From Planctomycetaceae bacterium (GTDB taxonomy: Bacteria > Planctomycetota > Planctomycetia > Pirellulales > UBA1268), in assembly GCA_947453875.1 (NCBI GenBank), contig CANGIH010000214.1:1-5231 (forward strand): 5,231 nt of DNA, in the 5' to 3' direction. Of the stretch, positions 1-5,231 are shown piece after piece; within the stretch, counting starts at the first letter, position 1; every line of letters begins with the position of its first letter. A program made the position numbers and the translations under genes. The notes beneath the pieces are model-generated. The model was not told the origin of the DNA. It saw only the letters and a list, made by a program, of their open reading frames with translations, and did not search any database.

Positions 1-172
1 GGCTGTTTAATTGGTCTGCTAGCCCGTCCGCCCCCCCTCCGCCGCAGCGGTTCCCTTGCTGCGGGGATCCCCCGTTCCCAGCCGTGTCCAACTGGGGATC
101 GCGGCTTGCGGTACCATGCCAACAGACGCCCTCAGAGAGGGGGATGTCCATCCCTGAGTGGAGGCCCTGCCG
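1..172. other. non-coding leader upstream of the FGSG-repeat gene
   Basis: I see no supportable gene in these bases. Reading frames here, including a long one on the minus strand that runs through the next gene, have the low-complexity Pro/Arg/Ser composition of GC-rich shadow frames. The stretch contains a perfect 7-bp inverted repeat, CCGCAGC at 42-48 and GCTGCGG at 58-64, separated by 9 bases. It has no T-run, so it is not a canonical intrinsic terminator. It could be the end of a gene lying to the left or part of the 5' leader of the next gene. No convincing -35/-10 pair was recognised, although a promoter for the downstream gene should lie here. Confidence 0.5.
160..164 (+). promoter_or_regulatory. 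Shine-Dalgarno GGAGG deciding the start at 173
   Basis: GGAGG lies 8 bases before the ATG at 173. The alternative in-frame GTG at 158 would overlap this site and would put five extra residues (MEALP) before a normal signal-peptide N-terminus, so the ATG is preferred. It is the only clear Shine-Dalgarno sequence before a gene in the window. Confidence 0.6.
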
Positions 173-694
173 ATGCCGATCCGCCCCGTCTCGTTGGTCG
201 TGTGGCTGTCGCTCGTGCTCCTGTTGGCGGTGGCGACAGGGGCCGGGAGTGGGTCTGCCCAGCAGCCTCCCCTCCCCCCACGAATCGGCGATGCCGGGCC
301 TCGCACCGGCACGACCAATCGTTTCGGCTCGGGCACGCTCACCCACCGCTCGGACGGATCGAGTTCCCAGACTCGCCCGTTCGGATCGGGTTCGATCACG
401 GAGGAGCGTGGACGCGACGGGAAGACCGTCACGGGCCATACGCAAAAATTCGGCTCCGGCACGATCACCCGCTGGTCGGATGGCAGCGAGACGCGGACCC
501 GCCCGTTTGGATCCGGTTCGATCACCGAGCAGCGTGGCCGTGACGGGAAGACCGTGACGGGCAACACACGCACGTTCGGGTCCGGCACGATCACCGATCG
601 CTCCGACGGGTCTTCCAGCCGCACCCAAGCCTTCGGCAGCGGCACGCTCCAGAGCGATCAGCCGGGGAGGAATCGTGGCTCACGACGCCCGTGA
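173..694 (+). CDS. small secreted protein with alternating FGSG repeats, function unknown
   Basis: I do not recognise the family. The 173-residue product starts with a signal peptide: Arg at residue 4, a hydrophobic core at about 6-22, and a likely signal peptidase I site after Ala29 (GSGSA before QQ). A Pro-rich spacer follows. From residue 51 the chain is a tandem array in which 19-residue units (FGSGT-I/L-T..SDGS...T) alternate with 23-residue units (FGSGSITE.RGRDGKTVTG.T). The order is A-B-A-B-A plus a terminal FGSGTL, giving a period of 42 residues or 126 bp. The end is a short basic tail (GRNRGSRRP). There is no cysteine. Evenly spaced Phe, Gly turns and T/S strands suggest a repetitive beta structure, exported to the periplasm or cell surface; that is inference. 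The spacing of DG turns faintly recalls MORN-type repeats, but I would not assign it. The stop codon lies 8 bases from that of the convergent hydrolase gene. Confidence 0.75.
   Translation: MPIRPVSLVVWLSLVLLLAVATGAGSGSAQQPPLPPRIGDAGPRTGTTNRFGSGTLTHRSDGSSSQTRPFGSGSITEERGRDGKTVTGHTQKFGSGTITRWSDGSETRTRPFGSGSITEQRGRDGKTVTGNTRTFGSGTITDRSDGSSSRTQAFGSGTLQSDQPGRNRGSRRP
323..649 (+). repeat. in-gene tandem repeat, 126-bp period (57 + 69 bp subunits)
   Basis: Subunit boundaries, each at the Phe codon of FGSG, are 323-379 (A1), 380-448 (B1), 449-505 (A2), 506-574 (B2) and 575-631 (A3), with a partial unit from 632. By hand alignment B1 and B2 differ at about 13 of 69 bases. Seven of the differing codons are synonymous and four change the residue (E/Q, H/N, Q/R, K/T). 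The repeats are therefore not a recent duplication, and the protein pattern has been kept while the DNA drifted. Confidence 0.85.
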
Positions 695-720
695 GCGGAA
701 CCTCACGCCAGACGACGTGA
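680..720. terminator. compound inverted repeat at the convergent gene ends (possible two-way terminator)
   Basis: An inner stem CGTGAG (690-695) / CTCACG (702-707) closes a 6-base loop and contains both stop codons. An outer stem TCACGACG (680-687) / CGACGTGA (713-720) pairs with one A-A mismatch. Together they can fold into one interrupted hairpin on either transcript. No T-tract follows on either side, so termination activity is a guess from position and symmetry. Confidence 0.35.
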
Positions 721-1476
721 TTCCGCCTCGAGGGCGTCGAGGATGAAGCGGACCGCATCGGGGGCGATCGAATCGTAAAACGCCGGGCCATGGCCTCCGG
801 CCCTGACATCGAGAACGGCGGTGTGGGGGATGCCGAGGGCGACGAGTTTGCCATGGAGACGCTGGGCACCGTCGTGCCACTGCCAGTCTTCGGGGTCACT
901 CGCGAACCACTGGTGACGCGGCCAGTTGAGCGGATGGACATGGAGGATCGCGGTATCCTGCCGGGCCCGCTCGACGTCGCCGAAGATCGGGTAGAGATTC
1001 GCGAATAGGTCGCCGTCGGGGATCTTGTGGATGTCCCGGAGGGCCGTGTGGAAGTCGATCGCGGGGGCGATCGCGGCAGCCACGGGGAACACCGCCGGGT
1101 GCCGGTAGGAGAGGCGGAGGGCGCCCTGGCCCCCCATGCTCGTGCCCAGCAGTCCGATCTGCGGCGGTTTGACGCCGAATCGGCGTTCCACTTCGGCAAC
1201 CACATCCTCCACGACGAAGCGTTCGGGGGTGATCCGGTGGTCGAATTCCGGGATGATCCGATCGAGCCACCAGGATCGACCGGCGCGGGGGGCGATCGCC
1301 CGCAGACCGGCGGTCTCGATCGCGTCCCGCAGCCCGGTCGATTCCCGCAGCCTGCGTTCACGGACACCGTGGAGGTAGATCATGGCCACGCCGGGAGCGG
1401 CGCCAGGCGGGTCGTAGCACTCGCAGGCATGGCCGGCGACGTCGATCATCGACCAGTGGGGATCGGTGGAGGGCAT
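703..1476 (-). CDS. alpha/beta hydrolase, esterase D / S-formylglutathione hydrolase-like
   Basis: The 257-residue product is a probable cytoplasmic serine hydrolase of the alpha/beta fold. Seen in the sequence: IYLHGV at residues 33-38 (strand plus His-Gly of the oxyanion region), GRSWW near 67-70, the nucleophile elbow GTSMGGQGA at 111-119 with Ser113, a candidate acid Asp194 or Asp197 in FASDPED, and the catalytic His229 in AGGHG. The order Ser-Asp-His and the SMGG elbow match the esterase D-like group (PF00756 type). The natural substrate cannot be told; a carboxylic ester or thioester is likely. No signal peptide is visible. The start is uncertain: ATG 1476 gives MPSTDPHW directly before the first strand, ATG 1527 would add 17 Pro-rich residues, ATG 1449 would shorten it, and none has a Shine-Dalgarno. 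The frame stays open to 1857, but the far upstream part overlaps hpt and looks non-coding. The gene converges with the FGSG-repeat gene and diverges from hpt. Confidence 0.85.
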   Translation of the reverse strand: MPSTDPHWSMIDVAGHACECYDPPGAAPGVAMIYLHGVRERRLRESTGLRDAIETAGLRAIAPRAGRSWWLDRIIPEFDHRITPERFVVEDVVAEVERRFGVKPPQIGLLGTSMGGQGALRLSYRHPAVFPVAAAIAPAIDFHTALRDIHKIPDGDLFANLYPIFGDVERARQDTAILHVHPLNWPRHQWFASDPEDWQWHDGAQRLHGKLVALGIPHTAVLDVRAGGHGPAFYDSIAPDAVRFILDALEAESRRLA

Positions 1477-1684
1477 TCGCGGGGCGGGAGAGGATGGCGG
1501 TGGGAACAACGTGTGGTTGTATGTCATCGGTGCCGGCGGAGGAACCGGGAGCGATCCCCGCCCGCACAGATGGCGAGCGGGGGAGCCTTGCGGGAGGGGA
1601 AAAAAGTCCATGGGTCGCTTTTTCCGAGGGAGCGATAGAATCTCCGGCCCTGCCGACCTCGAGCCCGATGGTGCGCCCCCATTC
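1477..1684. promoter_or_regulatory. divergent intergenic region between the hydrolase and hpt
   Basis: By layout these bases should hold the promoters of the leftward hydrolase and the rightward hpt operon. For hpt, TAGAAT at 1636-1641 resembles a -10 box and would give a leader of roughly 35-40 bases, but no good -35 hexamer stands 16-18 bases before it. An A/T-rich inverted repeat (1598-1625) lies just upstream of that box. No Shine-Dalgarno is visible before the ATG at 1685. I found no recognisable operator or riboswitch. Confidence 0.35.
1598..1625. repeat. inverted repeat GGAAAAA / TTTTTCC
   Basis: GGAAAAA at 1598-1604 and TTTTTCC at 1619-1625 are perfect 7-bp inverted copies separated by 14 bases, with the palindrome CCATGG at 1608-1613 in the middle. 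The A and T runs stand out in otherwise very GC-rich DNA. It could be a protein-binding site or an easily melted promoter element; no function is demonstrated. Confidence 0.5.
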
Positions 1685-2263
1685 ATGCGAGTCCTCCTCA
1701 CCGCCGCCGAACTCGCATCCGGCATCGAACGACTCGCCGCCGAGGTCGGACGTGATGCCCGCGGGACACCGCTGATGGTTGTTGGTGTCCTCACCGGGAG
1801 CATCGTCATCGTCGCCGACCTCATTCGCCGGCTCGACGGGCCGGTGAGCGTGAGCATGGCTTGGGCGAGCAGCTACCGTGGCACCGCCACCGAGCCTGGC
1901 TCGCTCGAACTCCATCTCGATCTGCTTCCGGACCTCGCCGGCCAGGATGTGCTCGTTGTCGATGACATCTTCGACACCGGCCGGACGATGGAGGCGATCG
2001 TCGTGGCCCTCGAGGAACGCGGGGCCGCGAGGGTGCGGTCACTGGTCCTTCTGCGGAAACAGGGGAGGGGGGAAGTGGCGATGGAACCGGACTTCGTCGG
2101 GTTCGAGATTCCCGACGTGTTCGTGGTCGGGTATGGTCTCGACTTCGACGGTACGTTCCGGCAACTCGATCATGTCGCCGCCCTCGACGCGGCCGACATC
2201 GCCGCGGCCCGGGCTGCCCATTCTCCTTCCCGCAGCCCCGATCCTCCTTCCTGCGCGCCATGA
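1685..2263 (+). CDS. hpt: hypoxanthine phosphoribosyltransferase
   Basis: This cytoplasmic purine-salvage enzyme joins hypoxanthine (often also guanine) to PRPP, giving IMP or GMP and pyrophosphate (EC 2.4.2.8). The 192-residue product shows the family motifs in order: GVLTGS at 34-39 (pyrophosphate loop, with Thr where many members have Lys), SSY at 62-64 (flexible catalytic loop), VVDDIFDTGRT at 91-101 (PRPP loop, acidic pair Asp93-Asp94), Lys125 in LLRKQG (the residue that contacts the purine O6 in human HGPRT), PDFVGFEIPD at 135-144, VVGYGLD at 147-153 and Arg159 in the conserved C-terminal segment. Length is near the usual 170-190; the last 20 or so residues are a low-complexity Ala/Ser/Pro tail. 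The frame is open upstream to 1466, but ATG 1685 places MRVLLTAAEL at the usual N-terminus. The stop overlaps the start of the glycosyltransferase (ATGA), so the two are probably co-transcribed and translationally coupled. Confidence 0.93.
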   Translation: MRVLLTAAELASGIERLAAEVGRDARGTPLMVVGVLTGSIVIVADLIRRLDGPVSVSMAWASSYRGTATEPGSLELHLDLLPDLAGQDVLVVDDIFDTGRTMEAIVVALEERGAARVRSLVLLRKQGRGEVAMEPDFVGFEIPDVFVVGYGLDFDGTFRQLDHVAALDAADIAAARAAHSPSRSPDPPSCAP

Positions 2264-3369
2264 ACCATTCCGGCCGCACACCGATCCTCCTGCTCTCCCG
2301 CGGTCTCGATCCGGTCGGGACCGGCCGGCAGGTCGAGCTTGCCGCGGAAGCCTTTCGTGCGGCGGGCCATGATGTCGTCGTGGCGATCACCACCGGTGGC
2401 GGCGCCTGCGGCGGTCGCCTCGCCCGGGCGGGATTTCCTGTGCATCGGTTGTCGCGTCGCCCCCGGCAAGGGGTCGCGGCGGCGGTGGAACTGTCGCGGC
2501 TCATCCGGGGGATCAGGCCCGCGGCGGTGCTCGCCTGGGGGCGGCGGCAGATCGCCGTCGCCGCCGCTGCCCGTCGCCTCGTTCCCGGGCCTGCGCTGAT
2601 CGCCGTCGTCGGGCTTCCGCCCCGACCGGGACTCGAGACCTGGGCCTTGCGGGGAGCGGATCGTGTGGTCTGCAACTCGGCCGGTGTCGCCGGGGCGTGC
2701 GTGCGGGCAGGCGTGGTCACCGGGCAGATCGACGTCGTGCCGCCGGGGATCGAGCCTGTGGCCGGCAGCGGCTTGTCGCGGGGCCAGATCGCGGCCCGCC
2801 TCGGCCTCCGGCCCGATACGGTCTGGACCCTGTGCGTCGCCCCGCTCGATCCAGCGGCCCACATCGACCGTCTCCTCTGGGCGATCGATCAACTCGGTGT
2901 CGTCCACAAGGGGCTTGAGCATGTCCTCGTCGGCGCCGGGCCGCTGCTTGCCAGGGTGCGGCGCCGTGCCCGACTCCAGTGCCTCGCCGAAAGACTCTTC
3001 GTCTTCTCGTCGCTCGACTGCCTTCCCGATCTCCTCCCCCGCGTCCGGCTGGTGTGGCAGTCGGGGGACGTGGCGGGCGGGGGATGTCTCCTCGATGGCA
3101 TGGCGCACGGCGTCGCCACCGTCGCCGTGGAGAGTGATGCGGCCAGGCAGTTGGTGGAGGACGATGTCAGCGGCAGGATCGTCGTCGCCGATCCCGTCAG
3201 CGAGTTTCCCCGCCGGGCGCTGGGAATCATCGAGGACGATTCGCTCGCGGCCCGCTATGGCTCGCAGGGGCGGGCCCGGGCGGCGGCGGAATTCCCGGCC
3301 GCCCGCTCGACCGCGGCACTTCTGGCCTCGATCGAGCGGGCGTTGGCCGGGAGCCTTCGCCGTGCCTGA
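2260..3369 (+). CDS. GT4-like (GT-B fold) glycosyltransferase with degenerate E-x7-E motif
   Basis: This 369-residue protein has the two-domain layout of GT-B transferases. In the N-terminal half: ILLLSRGLDPVGTGRQVE at 9-26 followed by AAGHDVVVA at 34-42, and ADRVVCNS at 133-140. The junction IDVVPPGIEP at 157-166 matches the usual V-x-P-x-G-(V/I)-(D/E). In the C-terminal half: a substrate-loop-like APLDPAAHIDRLLWAI at 194-209, HVLVGAGPLL at 221-230, and GGGCLLDGMAHGVATVAVES at 273-292. The family's E-x7-E here reads Val271...Asp279, so the first Glu is lost and the second is Asp. The C-terminal ARYGSQGRARAAAEF at 331-345 is typical. Donor and acceptor are unknown; transfer of a sugar onto a glycan or lipid would be the default role. 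No signal peptide or membrane segment is evident. The start at 2260 overlaps the hpt stop by 4 bases. The gene ends 15 bases from the convergent chitinase-like gene. Confidence 0.83.
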   Translation: MNHSGRTPILLLSRGLDPVGTGRQVELAAEAFRAAGHDVVVAITTGGGACGGRLARAGFPVHRLSRRPRQGVAAAVELSRLIRGIRPAAVLAWGRRQIAVAAAARRLVPGPALIAVVGLPPRPGLETWALRGADRVVCNSAGVAGACVRAGVVTGQIDVVPPGIEPVAGSGLSRGQIAARLGLRPDTVWTLCVAPLDPAAHIDRLLWAIDQLGVVHKGLEHVLVGAGPLLARVRRRARLQCLAERLFVFSSLDCLPDLLPRVRLVWQSGDVAGGGCLLDGMAHGVATVAVESDAARQLVEDDVSGRIVVADPVSEFPRRALGIIEDDSLAARYGSQGRARAAAEFPAARSTAALLASIERALAGSLRRA

Positions 3370-3395
3370 CGACGGAACGCCCCGTTACGCGTCGT
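3369..3395. terminator. compound inverted repeat at the second convergent junction (possible two-way terminator)
   Basis: The outer stem ACGACG (3369-3374) / CGTCGT (3390-3395) encloses an inner stem AACG (3376-3379) / CGTT (3383-3386) with a CCC loop. The structure covers the TAA of the leftward gene and touches the TGA of the glycosyltransferase. It is not followed by a T-tract, so a role in ending or protecting both transcripts is inferred from position only. Confidence 0.35.
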
Positions 3396-5231
3396 AGGCC
3401 GAGAAGATCTTCGCGAACTCGAGCTGCCCCTGGACGATCCCGGAATTGGTGGCCGCGGCCTGACCGGTGAACCGGGTGGAGGCGACGTCGCGGTTGATCG
3501 ACCAGAAGCCGAGCATCCCGATCTTCCTCTGCTGGGCGAACGCCACCACCTCCCGGGCCTCGGTCTGGTCGAAGACCTCGGTCGTGTCGTCGTTGACGCC
3601 GATCATCGGCGTGATTCCGACCATCCCCCAGAGCTGCGCGTCGGTCTTCGTGGTGCCATACACCCCCTGCATCTGGCTGAAGGTGGAGTTGGCCGCCTGG
3701 ATCGCATAGTCGCCCATCTTCCCGGAGGGATTCGGAGCGGCCCACGAGCCGTAGTCCATCGCCATGACATTCACGCCAGCGAGCGTGACGCCGTATTTCA
3801 CCGCCGACCTGAGCACCGCCACGCCATCGACGGTCAATCCCTGCGGCAGCACCGGCAGCGTCACCCAGACGTCGAGCGAACGGCCGGCGGCGGCGAGATC
3901 CTTCTGCAGGGCCGCCACCGCCTGCCAGCGACGGTCGACACTTGCCGGATCCGCCACGGCCGCTCCTTCGATGTCGAAGTCGATCCGCCGCAGGCCGTAG
4001 GCATCGACCACCGCTCGGTAGGCACTCTTGAGCACCGTCACGTCGGTGATCTTCTGGGCCAGTTCGAGCCCCGCTGCGCCGCCGAACGACACCGAGACGT
4101 CGCCGCCGGCCTGACGCACGCCGACGATCGCCGCGCGGAGCTTCGTCTCGAAGTCGCCGCCGCTGTTCACGCCATAGGATTCATACCCCCCCCAGGCCGG
4201 TTTCCCATTGGGATCGGCCGTGATGAAGGCGAGCGTGTAGTGACGGGTGGAGGCTGACTTCACGAGCCCCGCCAGATCGATCATCGGATAGAGCGTCATG
4301 TCGACATACGGCGCCGAGGCATGGTCGCTCCAGGCCGTGGCTGCCGCCGCCGTCAGGGGCGCCGGCGGGGTGCCAGTGGTCGTGCCAGTGGTCGTGCCGC
4401 CCGTCCCCGTTCCTGTCGTCGGCGTCGTGGTCGTCACCGTTCCGGTGAGGCCCTGCAGGGTGACCTTGGCAGAGGCACCGCCGGGGGTGCCCCCGAAGCC
4501 GACCGTCACCGCGCCGCCGGCCGGGATGCTGTCATTCCACGCCGCCGGTTTGATGACGTAGCGGGTGCCGACATGGCTCTCGATCGAACCATTCCAGATC
4601 GAGCCGATCTGGCCGGCGAAGTCGAACGTCGCCCGCCAGTTCGAGAGCGCGCCGGCGGAGGTGTTCTTCACGATCAGATCACCGTTGAAGCCGCTTCCCC
4701 AGTCGGTCGTGACGGCGAAGGCGAGCGTGCCGACCGTGCCCGACGTGGTCGTCGCCGTGCCGCCGGTGGACGTGCCGGTTGGACTTGTCGTGCCTCCGCT
4801 GGTCGTGCCTCCGCCCGAGCCGGCTGTCGTGCCACTGCTTCCGCTGCCACTTCCGCCAGTGGCGTTGGTGGTGAGTGGCTGGCCGTTCACAAGCCAGTTG
4901 GTGGGAGTTGCCGGTCCGGTCGAGCCGGGTGTGGCGACAAATCCGAAGCCGACGCTGCCACCGACCGGAAGATTCGCGTTCCAGCCGGCGTTGGTGACGG
5001 TGTACCGCGTGCCCACGTGCGACACGACGGCCCCGTCCCAGACACTCGTGAGGTTGGCGGCGAGGTCGAAACTCACCGTCCAGTTGGGCACCGCGACCGT
5101 GTCCTTGTTGGCCAGTTGCAACTGCCCCTGGAAACCGCTGCCCCAGTCCTGGGTCACCGAATAGGTCGGGACTACCGCGGTCATCACCGCCCGCCCCTCG
5201 AGCACTTCGATGCCTGCCACCTGCCGGGCCC
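3385..5231 (-). CDS. secreted modular chitinase-type GH18 protein with two CBM2 domains (5' partial)
   Basis: Residues are counted from the GTG at 5220, although the frame stays open to the window edge (codons for A-R-Q precede it), so the true start and signal sequence lie outside. Residues 3-13 carry LEGRAVM, resembling the planctomycete LEPR-XLL N-terminal motif. CBM2 domain 1 spans about 15-117 (DWGSGF at 25-30, Trp47, Trp61, Trp80) and CBM2 domain 2 about 164-262 (DWGSGF at 173-178, Trp195, Trp209, Trp228); such modules bind cellulose or chitin. Gly/Ser/Thr linkers fill about 118-163 and 263-288. The GH18 domain covers about 289-611: SFGG at 378-381, RRIDFDIEG at 411-419 with the general acid Glu418, MAMDY at 486-490 and GFWSINRD at 571-578. 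The first Asp of D-x2-D-x-D-x-E is replaced by Arg411. No cysteine occurs. The likely role is extracellular hydrolysis of chitin or a related N-acetylglucosamine polymer; cellulose may serve only as an anchor. Confidence 0.9.
   Translation of the reverse strand, partial: ARQVAGIEVLEGRAVMTAVVPTYSVTQDWGSGFQGQLQLANKDTVAVPNWTVSFDLAANLTSVWDGAVVSHVGTRYTVTNAGWNANLPVGGSVGFGFVATPGSTGPATPTNWLVNGQPLTTNATGGSGSGSSGTTAGSGGGTTSGGTTSPTGTSTGGTATTTSGTVGTLAFAVTTDWGSGFNGDLIVKNTSAGALSNWRATFDFAGQIGSIWNGSIESHVGTRYVIKPAAWNDSIPAGGAVTVGFGGTPGGASAKVTLQGLTGTVTTTTPTTGTGTGGTTTGTTTGTPPAPLTAAAATAWSDHASAPYVDMTLYPMIDLAGLVKSASTRHYTLAFITADPNGKPAWGGYESYGVNSGGDFETKLRAAIVGVRQAGGDVSVSFGGAAGLELAQKITDVTVLKSAYRAVVDAYGLRRIDFDIEGAAVADPASVDRRWQAVAALQKDLAAAGRSLDVWVTLPVLPQGLTVDGVAVLRSAVKYGVTLAGVNVMAMDYGSWAAPNPSGKMGDYAIQAANSTFSQMQGVYGTTKTDAQLWGMVGITPMIGVNDDTTEVFDQTEAREVVAFAQQRKIGMLGFWSINRDVASTRFTGQAAATNSGIVQGQLEFAKIFSAYDA
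4357..4434 (-). repeat. Thr/Gly-rich linker coding region between CBM2 and GH18
   Basis: The segment encodes a second flexible linker of about 26 residues made of Thr and Gly with Pro near its ends. On the + strand the 12-mer TGCCAGTGGTCG occurs twice head to tail at 4371-4382 and 4383-4394, followed by a diverged third copy. Short in-frame repeats of this kind can change linker length by slippage. Confidence 0.65.
4732..4869 (-). repeat. Gly/Ser/Thr linker coding region between the two CBM2 domains
   Basis: This segment encodes about 46 residues that are almost entirely Gly, Ser and Thr with an occasional Ala or Pro, typical of flexible linkers in secreted glycoside hydrolases and often a target of O-glycosylation. 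At DNA level a 13-bp unit, GTCGTGCCTCCGC on the + strand, recurs exactly at 4787-4799 and 4802-4814 with a 15-bp period. Confidence 0.7.

Noticed and set aside
42..64. 7-bp GC hairpin as an intrinsic terminator
   Set aside because: The stem is perfect, but no T-tract follows on either strand and no gene ending is visible to the left, so it is only mentioned as an inverted repeat.
323..649. CRISPR-like or mobile-element repeat
   Set aside because: The repeats are contiguous, in frame and protein-coding, with no spacers, terminal inverted repeats or transposase.
1466..1684. N-terminal extension of hpt
   Set aside because: HPRT proteins start close to the MRVLL segment; the extra 73 residues are Gly/Arg-rich and unlike the family.
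1477..1857. N-terminal extension of the hydrolase to 1857
   Set aside because: The added residues are low-complexity, and the far part overlaps the N-terminus of hpt on the other strand; the hydrolase fold begins just after residue 1 of the 1476 start.
1821..2864. Long minus-strand open frame opposite hpt and the glycosyltransferase
   Set aside because: Its translation is Arg/Pro/Ser-rich without motifs, and it lies opposite two genes with clear family motifs; it is a shadow of GC-rich coding DNA.
2170..3108. Second long minus-strand open frame opposite the glycosyltransferase
   Set aside because: Low-complexity charged product with no domain; the plus strand codes for a recognisable GT-B protein.
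4565..5164. Plus-strand open frame opposite the CBM2 domains
   Set aside because: Val/Pro-rich translation produced by reading the Gly/Thr linker and CBM2 codons backwards; no motif or ribosome site.
5218..5220. GTG at 5220 as the true start of the GH18 protein
   Set aside because: The frame is open to the window edge, and the LEGRAVM motif is normally preceded by further basic N-terminal residues, so the gene is more likely cut by the window.

Overview
The window is GC-rich DNA from a bacterium, most likely a planctomycete. The strongest pointer is an LE-x-R-(V/L)-(M/L) motif near the start of the secreted hydrolase, which resembles the LEPR-XLL N-terminal motif common in planctomycete exported proteins. 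Consistent with this are the mostly absent Shine-Dalgarno sequences and the repeat-rich secreted protein at the left end. The assignment is an inference from motifs; no marker gene is present.

Layout from left to right. Bases 1-172 hold no supported gene. A small secreted protein (173-694, +) consists of a signal peptide followed by an internally repeated FGSG domain. It converges, with 8 bases between the stop codons, on an esterase-D-like alpha/beta hydrolase (703-1476, -). A divergent intergenic region of about 200 bases follows. It leads into a two-gene operon on the + strand: a hypoxanthine phosphoribosyltransferase (1685-2263) and a family-4-like glycosyltransferase (2260-3369), joined by an ATGA stop/start overlap. 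The glycosyltransferase converges, 15 bases between stops, on a large modular chitinase-type protein (3385 to beyond 5231, -) with two CBM2 domains, Gly/Ser/Thr linkers and a GH18 domain. The N-terminus of that protein lies outside the window.

The genes do not form one obvious pathway. Purine salvage, a sugar transferase, a serine hydrolase and a secreted polysaccharide-degrading enzyme sit side by side, and only the hpt-glycosyltransferase pair looks co-transcribed. Both convergent junctions carry compound inverted repeats that overlap the stop codons and may act as two-way transcript ends. I found no mobile element, RNA gene or CRISPR array. The least explained items are the FGSG repeat protein and the glycosyltransferase whose E-x7-E motif is degenerate.
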